DNA of 64,000 nucleotides from Elmis aenea. Lineage: Eukaryota; Arthropoda; Insecta; Coleoptera; Elmidae. The stretch spans positions 23,333,674 through 23,397,673 of the forward strand of contig OX393579.1 of assembly GCA_947652605.1 (NCBI GenBank). Direction: 5' to 3'. Below, piece after piece: positions 1-11,687 of the stretch (its first letter is position 1; the number at the start of each line of letters is the position of its first letter). The translations under genes were made by a program, and so were the position numbers. Under the pieces are notes generated by a model that was not told the DNA's origin, searched no databases, and saw only the letters and a program-made list of their open reading frames with translations.

Positions 1-62
1 ATTGGGTGTTGTATTTGAAATATAAAAGTTGCTATTAGTTCCAGAAAGGTGACTCACCCTGT
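1..62. repeat. Right end of a CAGGGTG-type element
   Basis: The sequence ends with ...CACCCTGTA at about 55-63, the same right terminus as the other CAGGGTG elements in the window. The rest of this copy lies before base 1. From 63 to 183 nothing else is recognisable. Confidence 0.4.
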
Positions 63-185
63 ATATTTGAAAATATTTTTATTGTGTTGTTTAGAAAAAA
101 CTGTATAAAATAGCATTTGAATCAGCTTCATATCTCAAGCCTAGCCACAATCGACCGATCCCGCACTAATGAATGACGCTGTATA

Positions 186-2083
186 CAGGGTGCACCACGA
201 CCCTGAGATTCTTCGATAGCTCCTTTATTAATGAAAATATCAAAAAATGTTTAATACAAATATTGTGCGAACCTATTTTCTACATAACCTAAAATTATTT
301 TCAAATATACAGAGTGTTTCGTTTGACCGGCACATATAAAAATTTAGTTTTTTTAAATAGAACACCCTGTATATTTTTACATTTTTGGATTCCTCTTAAA
401 ATTTACTTTAAAAAATGTATAAGGTTATATGGGTCTTAAGTCAACCGTTTTCGTAAAATTTACATTTTTGTGAAAATTTTGAGCGATACAGCACTTTCAA
501 TTTTTTTTAACATTAAAGTTATTTAAAAAAGCGGTAAAATTTCGTTTAAAACTTAGATTGACAATAGATTAATTAACACTTTGCGCTAGCTACATTTTAA
601 AAATATTATACAGGGTGTTTTGTACGCTTGGTCAAACTTGTGAAACGTTAAACATCGATAAGTCATTTTTCTTAAATGTAACACCCTGTATATTTTTACA
701 TTTTCTTGTAGAGAATTTAATTGTCTTTCGAAATTATTAAGCATGTCCTATACCTAAAATTAATATTTTTCGAGTTATCTCGATTTTTATTAGTATTACT
801 AAGGCAATTAAAATATTTTAAAGTGGGCTATGGACTTAAGTTGTAATTTTTCAAAGAATTTTTAAACAAAAGAATAAAAAGAGCTGCAACTTTAATTTTA
901 GGCTAAAAATTTTACCGAAATTTATCGTATAAATTGTTCAAGATTATGTCCTTGTTCTACGCAAAGCCGTAGACCTTGTCTGAAAGACTAGCTCCCTTTA
1001 TAACATTTCGGGGGTTATACCATCAAAAGCAACACGAATCCTGTTCTGCACATCTTCAGCAGTTGTTGGGGGGGTCTTGATACACCTGTTTTATGGGTCC
1101 CCACAAAAATAAATCTATAGGGGTAAGATCAGGTGACCTAGGTGGCCAGGAGATTGGTCTACCTCGCCCTATCCATCTATTAGGATATTCTGTGTTCGGC
1201 AACTGCATTACTTGCTGTGTTGCTTTTAATGGTATAACCCCCGAAATGTTATCAAGAGTGCTAGAGTCTTTGAGACAACATCTACGGCTGTGCGTAGAAC
1301 ATGAACAAGGATATAATTTTAAACAATTTATACGATAAATTTCGGGGAAAAGGGGTACATTATTGGACTAAAATTAAAGTTGGAGCTCTTTTTATTCTTT
1401 TGTTTAAAAATTCTTTGAAAAATTACGGCTTATGTCCATGGCCGACTTTAAAATATTTTAATTGCCTTAGTAATACTAATAAAAATCGAGATAACTCGAA
1501 AAATATTAATTTTAGGTATAGGACATGCTTAATAATTTCGAAAGACAATTAAATTCTCTACAAGAAAATGTAAAAATATACAGGGTGTTACATTTAAGAA
1601 AAATGACTTATCGATGTTTAAAGTTTCACAAGTTTGACCAAGGGTAAAAAACACCCTGTATAATATTTTTAAAATGTAGCTAGCGCAAAGTGTTAATTAA
1701 TCTATTGTCAATCTAAGTTTTAAACGAAATTTTACCGCTTTTTTAAATAACTTTAATGTTAAAAAAAATTGAAAGTGCTGTATCGCTCAAAATTTTCACA
1801 AAAATGTAAATTTTACGAAAACGGTTGACTTAAGACCCATATAACCTTATACATTTTTTAAAGCAAATTTTAAGAGGAATCCAAAAATGTAAAAATATAC
1901 AGGGTGTTCTATTTAAAAAAATTAAATTTTTATATGTGCCGGTTAAACGAAACACTCTGTATATTTGAAAATAATTTTAGGTTATGTAGAAAATAGGTTC
2001 GCACAATATTTGTATTAAACATTTTTTGATATTTTCATTAATAAACGAGCTATCGAAGAATCTCAGGGTCGTGGTGCACCCTG
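186..2083. mobile_element. 1.9-kb palindromic mariner-derived foldback element
   Basis: The left end CAGGGTGCACCACGACCC and the reverse complement of the right end agree almost base for base for about 860 bp per arm, leaving a central spacer near 1046-1221. Each end is flanked by TA (184-185 and 2084-2085), as expected for Tc1/mariner. The centre holds the C-terminal end of a mariner-like transposase, listed separately. Inside each arm are further short inverted pairs of the form CAGGGTGTT...AACACCCTG (about 310-372 and 611-690, mirrored in the right arm). It has no intact gene, so it could only move with transposase supplied from elsewhere. Confidence 0.8.
988..1215 (-). pseudogene. Mariner/Tc1-like transposase, C-terminal fragment
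   Basis: Read on the minus strand from about 1215, one frame gives RWIGRG, then PPRSPDLTPID and LFLWG, then IKQVY. A frameshift at a run of seven C follows, and the next frame gives TTAEDVQNRIRVAFDGITPE. PPRSPDLxPxDxFLWG carries the last catalytic Asp of Tc1/mariner-type transposases, and ITPEML is typical of the C-terminus in this insect group. The + strand of the right arm (about 1222-1338) repeats the end, with ITPEML, RVLESLRQHLRLCVEHEQG and FKQFIR. The two ends face each other across the axis. The fragment is clearly non-functional: it is truncated and frameshifted. Confidence 0.75.
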
Positions 2084-2257
2084 TATAATTAATTAAACAT
2101 CACCATTTAGCACTGATTTTTTCAAAATTCTTAATCATTATATTTAATTTTTCATTTTGACAAAAATTCACAAATGAATTAAATATATTGGTTATTAAAT
2201 ATATTAGCACAAAACAGAAATAGCATGTGAATATGTCACAAAATTCGATTATATGGT

Positions 2258-2347
2258 ACATTTGATTTAAATCAAAAAAATCTGATTTAAATCAAATAAA
2301 TCGATTTTTTTGATTTAAAAAAAAATCATGATTTTTATCCACCCTGT
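2258..2347. repeat. TTTAAATC-rich terminal repeat ending ATCCACCCTG
   Basis: Several copies of GATTTAAATCA and ATCGATTT lie close together and end in TTTTTATCCACCCTG. Only this one end was recognised, with no partner end or target duplication. From 2348 to 4350 the DNA is AT-rich with no supportable gene. A GC-richer patch at about 3520-3660 has no identified function. Confidence 0.4.
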
Positions 2348-4570
2348 TTGTAACTGCTTCAATATATTAAAGTCTAGTTTTTTATGTTAACGTTTATAAT
2401 TTGTTTTTATTTTTATTAAAAATTAATTTTTAATACATTTCCATTGTTAGTTAAAGAATAATTTTTAAGATTTGATCGTTTTTTGTTATGCTGAATAGAC
2501 TGTTTGCTAAACTTGAATAAACTTTGAACTGATTTTTCTCGAAAATTTTCTTATGTATGCATACTTTTTTAATACATGATCCGATTCAGAATTAAATTCT
2601 CTATCCGAATCAACAAAAACATGTAGGTATAGGTACCATGTAATTTAAAAAAAAAACAGTTGCCTATCGCGGATTTGACATACGTCATCGTAGAGATAAC
2701 AAATGCACATCACTTAATAGCGAATTTGTCGCCGTTTTCAAAAATATAAGTTTTTTTTTTTAATAATTAAAAAGTTTTGGTGGTGCGACAGTCAAACTGA
2801 ATCACCCGGTACACTTAACTTCTACTTAAATGTTTTTTCTCATCAAATTCACGATTTCTGAAAATATGTATTTGTCGAACTTTATACATTCTTGCCATAT
2901 GATTTACTTTCTTCAGAATACATTTTGTAACGAAAGTAAATCTTATTGAACAGGTTTTATTTTATTTTAAAAAAAAACCTAATAAAACGATTTGCCGTAG
3001 CTCAAGTTTATCAAATGCCTGTTATCAAAAAAAAAGAATATTTCCAAATGCACTTTTTCCATGTATTTTATCGGAAAATTATTTTCCGTTGCATTTGTTT
3101 TTAGATTTTATCAGCCAATGTTGCTGTGGTTTACTATATGTACGCATTTTTTTGAAGCATTCTGTATAAGCACTTACTTTCATTTAACAGTTAAATTGCT
3201 TTAAACCGCTGGTTGACATTTTTCTTACAAATTAACTAAATATGCTTATTTATGAATATCCGTGAAATAAAACGTTATGCGAAAATATATTACACGAGAC
3301 CTTCTTGAAAGGTTTACAGCGGTTTTGGCTTAAATATATTCAACATACGTCATTCATTGTTATTATTAGCATAAAAAAAACTCCATATGTTTAAGTTAAT
3401 TAAAAGCATTGTAAAGTTATTTTTAATTATTTGTTTAACAACATTCAGTCCTGCATGCATATAAAGAGTGCATCTAGATTTAATTATAATTGCACACTAA
3501 TTATAGCATTGATTGCATATGGCGGGGGGCCATCGCGAGGTACATTATTACAAGGTTGGTGGGCTTACCGGAAATAGTGATGGATGTATACGACTTCCGG
3601 CCGGATGGACGACATCCACCTATGCGAGACTACTGCTTACTCACGTGGGAATTTCACACATCATAATGTAAAAGATGTTCTTGAAAGACAGAAAAAATGT
3701 TAACAACAATATTATAAAGAAGCGTTAAAGGTTGTTGAAATCTGATTGTTTTTATTATTGGATGATGAGTGTGAAAATAATGAGAATAACTGTTTAATTA
3801 ATGGCGATCTTTATATTCAAAGTATGTGCGATGGAAAAGTTAAATAAACAGTGGTATTATACACAACTGCGTTAATACTGCACTGAATGAAAAAGCAATA
3901 CTTTTAAGTTTTGTTATAAAGTTTTAAATGCAAATTTTAATTAAATTATTATTTAATTTATTTAAATTATTGTTTATTATTCATTTTAAATGTTGAAAGA
4001 GACATGAATATATACTAAAGTTTACAGTTTTTAATGTTATTATTAAAGTTATGCCATTAAATTAATAGCATATGATAATCATGAAGTAAATGTATAAAAA
4101 CACATGTTTCACTTACAATAACTCTTTTATTTCTGATAAAGATGAAATAAAAAATTTAATGTAATGACTTAATCGACACAGCCAGACAGACTGCAAGTCA
4201 AGGACATTTGAAAACAGTTTAATAAAATGTGCCTACCTATTTAATTCCGCTTTATTTAAATAAAATAGTATTGCATAGTATTGAGTTATAAAAATTTTAA
4301 ACTGGACGTTGGTGCTAAAGTAAATATTTTTGGGAAATATATAAATTAGTTTATTGAACGACAAATATAGTACGGCAAAAATTGAATAGTTTACGACCAA
4401 ATTTGTATATAGCACGACAAAATAGGTACATCGAACGACAAACATAAACGCGTAAAAAAAAAGAAATTCCACGACAAATTTTGCTGTTTGCACGACAAAA
4501 TATAACTTTTGTTCGCTTTAATATATTTGCTGATATTTTTATTAAACATAGGTTTTTATAGTAAACTAGC

Positions 4571-4872
4571 TGATTGACCCGGCGTTGCACGGGTATGATA
4601 ACAATTCTCTTTCATCAATCACAGACTACTCGCGCTCCGCTCTCGCGCCCGGCGGACGTTCCCAGATTATATGTCACAGACTACTCGCGCTGCGCGCTCG
4701 CGCTCGGCGGACGTTCCCAGACGTTTCCGGCCGTTTCCGGCCGTTCTTTATACGACGTTTAATCCGTTGGGTCCTAAATAGTAACTGTGCAAAATTTGGT
4801 CCCGATCGGTCAACGGCCCTAGGATTCTATAGCGAACAAACAAACAAACAAACAAGCTCTTTTATATATATA
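4571..4872 (+). mobile_element. SINE/LINE 3'-end-like repeat
   Basis: It begins with TTGACCCGGCGTTGCACGGG and ends with an AAAC-type microsatellite (four CAAACAAA-like units) followed by a TATATATATAG tail. This is the layout of many insect non-LTR retroposon 3' ends. Inside, a CG-rich unit with CAGACTACTCGCGCT and GGCGGACGTTCCCAGA occurs twice in tandem (about 4621-4668 and 4678-4722). Base composition is strongly unlike the flanks. It has no coding capacity; short open frames here are chance. Confidence 0.5.
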
Positions 4873-5034
4873 GATATATAGAAGAAGATAAATAAAAATG
4901 GGGATAGAAACTCAGATGTAAATGTATACCTAAGTATATTGATTTATTGCAAGAAATATCACATAAACACCATAGATAACGTAAAACAAACAAAAAAATT
5001 ATCACATATACCTAGTTGTGAACAATTATAACGT

Positions 5035-5287
5035 ATCGCACCCGGCAAAAAAGTAACACAACTCAAAAAGCTTACCTGTCTCTACCTACAACTTTACAAC
5101 AGTGGTGAGAAGTGACTGAGGCATTAACAATATTTTTTGTATAGTATATAAACCAAATAAAGCTTAAGGATTCGTTTTAAACATTCACAGATGTTTATCA
5201 GTTCAAGTTTTATGATTAGGCGCTTTTTTGGCATACTAAAAAGTTATTGTTTTTTAATTTGTGTCACTTTTCTTGCCGGGGTGCAAT
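5035..5287. mobile_element. Small TIR element (about 250 bp)
   Basis: The left end GCACCCGGCAAAAAAGTAAC pairs with the right end, whose reverse complement is GCACCCCGGCAAGAAAAGTG. One base is inserted in the right copy. No clear target duplication was seen, so the superfamily is not assigned. Confidence 0.5.
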
Positions 5288-5338
5288 ATTAATTATAACA
5301 TTTAAGCATATATATATTATCTAATACATTTCTTTTTA

Positions 5339-5440
5339 TTTAAAAAAAAGCTTTAACCAACTTTTAACCTGATCCCCATTCATTTGGTTAGTAATAGAGT
5401 CAGGTTAAAGGTTGGATAAAGATTTTTTTAAATATGAAAA
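5339..5440. repeat. Hairpin (about 35-bp arms)
   Basis: AAGCTTTAACCAACTTTTAA followed by CCTGA pairs with TCAGG followed by TTAAAGGTTGGATAAAGATT. This makes an imperfect stem with a loop of about 30 bases. A further related half-copy (CCAACCTATAACCTGACC) follows near 5480. Function unknown; MITE-like. Confidence 0.45.
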
Positions 5441-6240
5441 TTAAGGTAATAAGTTTGTTTTCATGAAGAAAAAAAACACCAACCTATAACCTGACCACGG
5501 TTTCGGTCGTTTACTTACATTTGCCGTTAGAACAAATATTTTGTCGTTCATTTAAATTTTTTGTCGTTAGAATACATATTTTATCGATATTTCAAATTTT
5601 TGTTGTGTATTATATTTTGCTGTTGTTAAGAATGCTAATTATGTCGTGAGTTATTCCAATTTTGTCGGGTTGAAAAATAGCACCCAATAATTTTTGTATC
5701 TTCAACATTATGAAATCATTTTTTACCATATCTCCTCCATTAATATGGATGGTATATTTTCGAAATAAGAAAAAAAAACTAACTATACAGCGTGTTTGTT
5801 AAATATTGCGAAAAAATTCGGGAGGTGATTCCTTATCAAAAATTAATGGGGCCTTTTATATATTTTTTTTTCTTAGACGTCTCCTTTCGGAGTTACACCC
5901 TCCCTAAAGGGGAGCGGTAAAATTAGGTTTTTATTTTATTTCTCAAATTTGGATAAATGTAGGAGAATGATATTTGGTAGATGTTTTATACTTATTAAAA
6001 GGTTTCCCATAGTAATATTTTTAATCATCTCCGACCTTCATAGGGGGCTGAAACGTGCGACCCCTGTTGGTTTTTTTATCAGAACTTTTTGGTGAGTCAA
6101 AATTTTGCAATTAAAATATTTTTTTTTAGAGCTTGATTCATTTAAAACCTTTTTTTATTCCTTAGTTCTTCTCGTAAAACCTACCAGTTTTAAGTAAAAA
6201 ATAAAATAAATAAACATGAACCATCAAATATTCCAATATA

Positions 6241-6862
6241 CAGGGTGTGTAAAAATTGGCGGAAGCCCAACACGTGGCGATGTTCTTCGTAAAATTTTAA
6301 GTCGAAAATCTTAATACGAAAATGTACCATGCTTGCTGTGTCTGCAAGAGGTCCTCAAAGTTTTGACATTTAGTCCTTTAATAAGCGTTATTATTTAATA
6401 CTTGCAAATGAAAAAGCTGCAATTTGGAATAAAAATAAATTTCGAATAGTATTTTTTCCTAGATATTGTGTTCTTCCTTTCAAACATTGGTTTTGAAAAT
6501 ATGTAAATCACTGATTTGAATGAAAATAATACATATGGCAACATTGTCATTAGCTGTCATCTCTGTTTTTCTTGTAATTATTTCTAGTTTGTGTTTTACG
6601 ATACCCAAAAGTTTGCAGCTATGTTTACGAACTGAAGGCTTTCAATTCGAACAAAAATTGTAAATACCCAAGTAAAAATTGCTGATAAAAAAATGTCCAA
6701 ACGCAAATCAATGTATGCATTGTTGACAATTTTTGTTTCCTTTAAATGGTTCCTGAGGCCATAGGAAGCATGGTACAACATTTTTGTATCAAGATTTTCG
6801 ACTTAGAATTTTACGAAGAACATCGTCACGTGTAGCGCTTCCGCCAATTTATGCACACCCTG
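6241..6862. mobile_element. CAGGGTGTGTAAAAATTGGCGG element
   Basis: The ends are inverted repeats (left CAGGGTGTGTAAAAATTGGC; right end reads GCCAATTTATGCACACCCTG) with flanking TA at 6239-6240 and 6863-6864. The inverted ends run inward about 70 bp, to the segment with GATTTTCGACTTAGAATTTT. No transposase is readable; the short minus-strand frames here are chance. Confidence 0.65.
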
Positions 6863-6997
6863 TATAGCTTCGATTCATCAAAAGTAGACAAAAGTAAAAT
6901 ATTTTGAACGTTTTCGATATTAAATGTAATTTCAAAGATTAATGCATATTTATGATTCATTGTTAAAACGAATATTTTGTAAACAAAAAAATGTATA

Positions 6998-7561
6998 CAG
7001 GGTGTCCCAGCCAAAATGCATTATTTGATAGCTATGTTATTAGTAATAATATTTAAAAAAGTTAAATATAAAAGTTGTTTTTAATTATTAACTACATAAC
7101 CTAAAATTATTTTCAACTATATACAGTGTTTTGTTTTTGCGCAATGATACTAAACATTGTTTTTTATATGGAACACCCCGTATATTTTGTAATTTTTGGA
7201 TGTAAAATTTAATTCTTTTTCAAAAATATTATAGGTTGTTTATATCTAAAATAAACCGTTTTTGAGTTATTAACGTTTTTTTGAAAATTTTGACAGATGC
7301 AGACCTTTATTTAGTTTGTGTTTTACGATACCCAAAAGTTTGCAGCTATGTTTACAAACTGAAGGCTTTCAGTTCGAACAAAAATTGTAAATACCTAAGT
7401 AAAAATTGCTGATAAAAAAATGTCCAAACGCAAATGAATGTATGCAATGTTACCATAACATATGAAGTATGGTACAACATTTTTGTATCAAGATTTTCGA
7501 CTTAGAATTTTGCGAAGAACATCGTCACATGTAGCGCTTCCGCCAATTTATACACACCCTG
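6998..7561. mobile_element. Chimeric element with two unrelated CAGGGTG ends
   Basis: The left half (CAGGGTGTCCCAGCC...) matches the arm of the palindrome at 25555-26541. The right half, from about 7313, is a near copy of 6585-6862 and ends GCCAATTTATACACACCCTG. TA flanks both ends. Two families have therefore been joined into one unit that still has both termini. Confidence 0.6.
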
Positions 7562-7639
7562 TATAACGATTCGTTTTCGATAAGAAATCACCTCTCTAAT
7601 TTTTTCGCAATATTTAAGGAACACGCCGTATACGGCGCC

Positions 7640-8840
7640 CATAAGAAATAAGCGAATTGATCTATTATAATTTAACGTATTGCAATTTGTAATACTGCAT
7701 AAAAATGCAACAAAACAATTAACGGATTATTGATAATTATCTCCATTCGTATGTGATGATTTAAATAAGTAAATAAGTAATAGACACACTTTGAAAATTA
7801 ATACTATTCGGCATAGGGAGTGCTATAAAAAGTTGGTGTATAATTATAGTCTTTTATAGACACGGGTTATTTCTTTTCTACAGTCCAACTGTTCTTTTAT
7901 CGTCACATTAAATGAAAATGCATGGGCTTTAAGAATATATTATTAATAAATATGTAAAATGATGTGGGAGTTTGGCAATTTAATATTTGTACTATTTGAT
8001 TATTGAATACACCTTGTATTTAGGTCGAATCATTTAAATTTAAATAAATGATATCGTTACGTAATGCTTCAGCGAATGATTTATGAAGGGTGTATCAAAT
8101 AACAATAAAAAGAAATGATTCATTCATTCATTCATTTATGCATTCCATTATATTGATTGTGAAAAAGCCGTGGTATGCAATTAAATTAAATATTTGCGTC
8201 TTGCACGAATCGGTGACCTCTCACCTTTTGCAGCCTCTGGAGTGCAACGTTATTTAGAAAATTAATAATGTAAGAGACTCGAGCAGGTATCCGCCTCACC
8301 GTTACGATTTATACATACATGATTTTCATTATGTAGCTGCTATGTTGTAGCGCCTTCTTCCTACTTACTTAGATCGCAACAAATACACCATTTACATGCT
8401 CCAAATTTATGTTTTCATTGTTTGTGTAATTTCGCGTCGGATTTGTAAACTTTCTCGAAGACTGCAAAATGTTTCATTCACAGAAATAGATTCATCATCT
8501 CCACCGGATTTCCTGTTTATCATATGTAAGTTTGCTTAGCGTTTGCTAATAGCATTGTCATGTAGATATCGTGTAAACTTAACGATAGACAAAATAAACT
8601 ACATTCATATACAAATTGATTTAATTTTGTTTGCTGGTCATAATTGCCCGATAATGACTTCGTTGATAGTTCCAGTCATTTCTAGGTTATTTATACTGAC
8701 CCAGAAATGTATTTTTGTTTTTATATTGTGGTTTATGAAGAAATCTTCACCAGTAACTGGTTCTGAGGATGATTTCGATACTTGAATTACGTTAGCCGAA
8801 CCGAAACTAATTCTCTTTGTCATTTCTTAGTCATAATGTT
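7640..8840. other. AT-rich stretch without recognisable gene
   Basis: No exon with consensus splice sites or a recognised protein motif was found. A short ATTC microsatellite (about 8117-8145) is present. Short frames at 8543-8823 overlap on both strands and look random. Confidence 0.4.
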
Positions 8841-8846
8841 ACTGTA

Positions 8847-9447
8847 CAGGGTGGTCCAAATTCGATGGGATTGCATGGGTATATCGCTTAATAGGCAAGA
8901 TAGAGAAACGGTTTACCAAAAATGGGCAGTTTTTTGGGACATACTCAGAACCGTTTTCAAAAATATTCCATAATTTCCGGTTTTTGAGATCTTCCAGAAA
9001 AACTGTTTTTTGTTATATTAATAATGTGTCATATCTCCGTTATTGTTGTAAATATCGAAAAAGTTTATTAACAATATTTTTAGATATTTCTATGTAAAGT
9101 TTGATAAACCGTTAGAAACTTAACTTTTTTTAAATGGAACCTATAGTTGGCTATGGCCTATTTAAATTCCTTATGTTTTTCTCATTCCAAATACATAAGG
9201 GTTGATGTATTTATTTTTAATAATACGCAAGTTACAAAGGTTTTTCAATTTTTTTAAAGATGAAAAACAAAAAATAGGCTGTGAAAACAAAAAAAAACAT
9301 CAAGAAAAACAGAAAATAATAGAATAGATTTAACAACTGTTCTGAGTTTGTCCCAAAAATCTGCCCATTTTTGGTAATTTAACCGTTTCTCTATCTTGCC
9401 TATTAAGCGAGATACCCATGCAATCCCATCGAATTTGGACCACCCTG
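8847..9447. mobile_element. CAGGGTGGTCCAAATTCGATGGG foldback element
   Basis: The left end CAGGGTGGTCCAAATTCGAT and right end ATCGAATTTGGACCACCCTG are exact inverted repeats, with TA on both sides. Pairing continues for about 100 bp on each side, through GCATGGGTAT, the AGAGAAACGGTT segment and the CCCATTTTTGG segment. The same family is nested in the hAT element at 16760-17783, ending at 17515. Confidence 0.7.
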
Positions 9448-9449
9448 TA

Positions 9450-9765
9450 ATGTAAAGGGTAAATTTGTGTCATAACTTTAACGGCGAGCAAACAATTTTT
9501 TTTTGTAGTAATTTCAAAATCTATATAAAAATAATCTCTATAATCTTTTTCGATATTTACAACAATAAGAGAGATATGGCACATTATAAATATAACAAAA
9601 AAACTATTTTCTTTAATATTTCAAAAACCGGAAATGATGGAATATTTTTAAAAACGGTTCTTAGTATGTCCCAAAAAACTACCCATTTTTGGTAAGTTTA
9701 CCGTTTCTCTATCTTGCCTATTAAGCGAGATACCCATGCAATCCCATCGAATTTGGACCACCCTG
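9450..9765. mobile_element. Second right arm of the CAGGGTGGTCC family
   Basis: It ends with the same right terminus as the preceding element (...TTTGGACCACCCTG, then TA). It has the same inner landmarks, CGGAAATGATGGAATATTTT and ACCCATTTTTGGTAAGTTTA. No left terminus of its own is present. It looks like an abutting partial copy or the remnant of an element into which 8847-9447 inserted. Confidence 0.6.
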
Positions 9766-9769
9766 TACA

Positions 9770-11684
9770 GATATTCTCCATTAGCATTTAAAGTTTAAAG
9801 TTTTTGGACTCCATTATAATTTTCACTTATACTATTTTTAATTCTGGAGTAGGTAAATTGTTTAACTTTAAAATCTGTTGGATACATACACATTTACGTC
9901 TTGTTCATTTTATGAACGTGTTTCTTAGAACAATGTTTTTCACTGAATTTTTTATGATTTGCTGGCTATAATAAGCCATCAGCTTTTTTTTACCCGGATT
10001 GTCAACTTTATTATACTGAGTTAAATTTTTTAATTCATTAACGAAAGACTTACATTCTTTATTCGTCTTGCTGAGTAGAACCAGTTGGTAGCTCCATTTC
10101 CTTTGCTTTCCGTCTGTGAAATATTTATACACCGCAAAAATTAAAAGCTATTTCTGGCACATTTATCGCTTTAATATGCGTATGTACTTGATAAATGTAT
10201 CATGAATATTTATTTAAAAATATTAAAATACGTTGAATAATACATGGAAAAATAATTATAGCAACCGCGTTATTTTCGTGCCGTGAAAGTCTTTGTAACG
10301 CCCTGAAAATACAATTAAGTAAAACCTAACGTTTATCCGAGAAATTATTTCCTTGAAACGTTAAAGGATAAGCTGAATCAGCGTTTTTAAAAAAGATTTC
10401 ACGGCCGAAATGTATGTGATTTTAACGAATTTGTCGAATATGACTTAAGGACTTTTAAAATCACCTTATCGATTCTGAAAAAACACATTGTTTAACGATT
10501 TTATTAACTAAATAAGTTATTACATAAATTTTAAAAGAGCGTAGGTATATAACAAGTAGTGCTATGCAAAACTTGCCGTAAAATGTCGCGTATAATACGC
10601 TCATTTTTGCCCTCTAAAACTCGAGTGCGTGTTATTCTCGAGTAATGAAAAAAAAAACGTATTTTTCGATATCGAACACAACTCACATTGTTGTTCTAAA
10701 TCAAGCTTGCGTATTATACACGAGTACGTATTATAAGTGAGATTTTACGGTATTTTCGTGCTTTAAGTGTCCGGTAGAGATGGTCAATATTTATTTTAGA
10801 TAACTGTATCTTTTTCATAGATGCTACATAAAAACTAAATAAGAATGTACATTTAATTTAGCACGGTCTGTAAAGAAAGATTCATTTTAAATTTCTGCTT
10901 AGCTACATCTCAGAACAAATATATAAAAAAACAATATTTAAAAATTACCCATGCAAAACGTATTTATTTGTCATAGTTAAAAAATATTTGTTAAAAAAAA
11001 AATAACTTTAACGCTCTTTTTTGCAATATCTATTAATTTTTTAAAAGCCACTCAATTACTCAATTATATTTGTAATTCTATTCAACTTTCTTCATTTAAC
11101 CAACTCCGTAACTCTTATAATAACCAAGTTATCTATCTAACCCGGTAAATTATTATTGTCTTGTGTTAAAGGAAATGAATGCTGTGGAATCGAATGGTGG
11201 CATTTGTTATTTTTTGCCCAGTCCTTCAATGTTTTTGCGATTTTTGTTTGATCGATGGTAGTTACAATAAGCAGTTTACAATTGTTTGGTTTTTGAGTTT
11301 GATTTAAAACTCTATAATCAATTCCTAAACCAGTAGCAGTACTTTTCCATAGTCTTAAATTTGTTTGTAGATAATTGTTTCCATTATATTTAAACGATCT
11401 TATCTAATCTGTTTTGACGAATTGTCTCTATATGTGCAAATTTTTATTTGTTATATGTATCTTATCTTCAGCTGTATTTGATCCTGATTTTATTGCACCG
11501 GAAGTACCTGCTTAGACTACTAAGCAATAAGTGTACTGATAAATATGTCGTAGATTAGATAAATTGTTTGCAATCTTCGCAAGTTAAACATCCTGCATGA
11601 TTTCGAAATCAAATTGCTACTACAGAGATTGCTCAAAATTCCCATTGTAACTTAATGTAAAATTTTTATAGTATCGAGGTACAA
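9770..11684. other. AT-rich stretch; small CGTATAATACG repeat at 10574-10754
   Basis: Only one structured item is visible. TGCCGTAAAAT at 10575 pairs with ATTTTACGGTA at 10742-10752, and four copies of a GCGTATTAT-like motif lie between them (some inverted). This suggests a small TIR element. The remainder has no supportable gene or RNA. Confidence 0.35.
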
Positions 11685-11687
11685 TAA

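Larger units (their letters stand above)
4355..5675. repeat. Inverted arrays of a CGACAAA motif flanking a 1-kb block
   Basis: On the left (about 4358-4505) the motif CGACAAA or a close variant recurs at spacings of roughly 30-40 bases. On the right (about 5520-5670) its reverse complement TTTGTCG recurs with similar spacing. Between the arrays sit a SINE-like repeat, a small TIR element and a hairpin. The symmetry suggests subterminal transposase-binding arrays of one DNA transposon, but the outer ends and target duplication were not found. Confidence 0.45.
5788..7628. mobile_element. Composite CAGNGTG element with two nested insertions
   Basis: The outer left end CAGCGTGTTTGTTAAATATT and outer right end (reverse complement CGGCGTGTTCCTTAAATATT) are flanked by TA. 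The left arm continues with GGGAGGTGATTCCTTATC and its partner lies at about 7577-7600. Two other CAGGGTG elements sit inside it (6241-6862 and 6998-7561), so most of the outer right arm is missing. A second, simpler copy of the same family lies at 29365-30243. Confidence 0.6.

Noticed and set aside
4358..4505. CGACAAA repeats as a CRISPR-like or telomere-like array
   Set aside because: The spacing is loose, the motif is short, and the array is mirrored at 5520-5670, which fits transposon subterminal repeats better.
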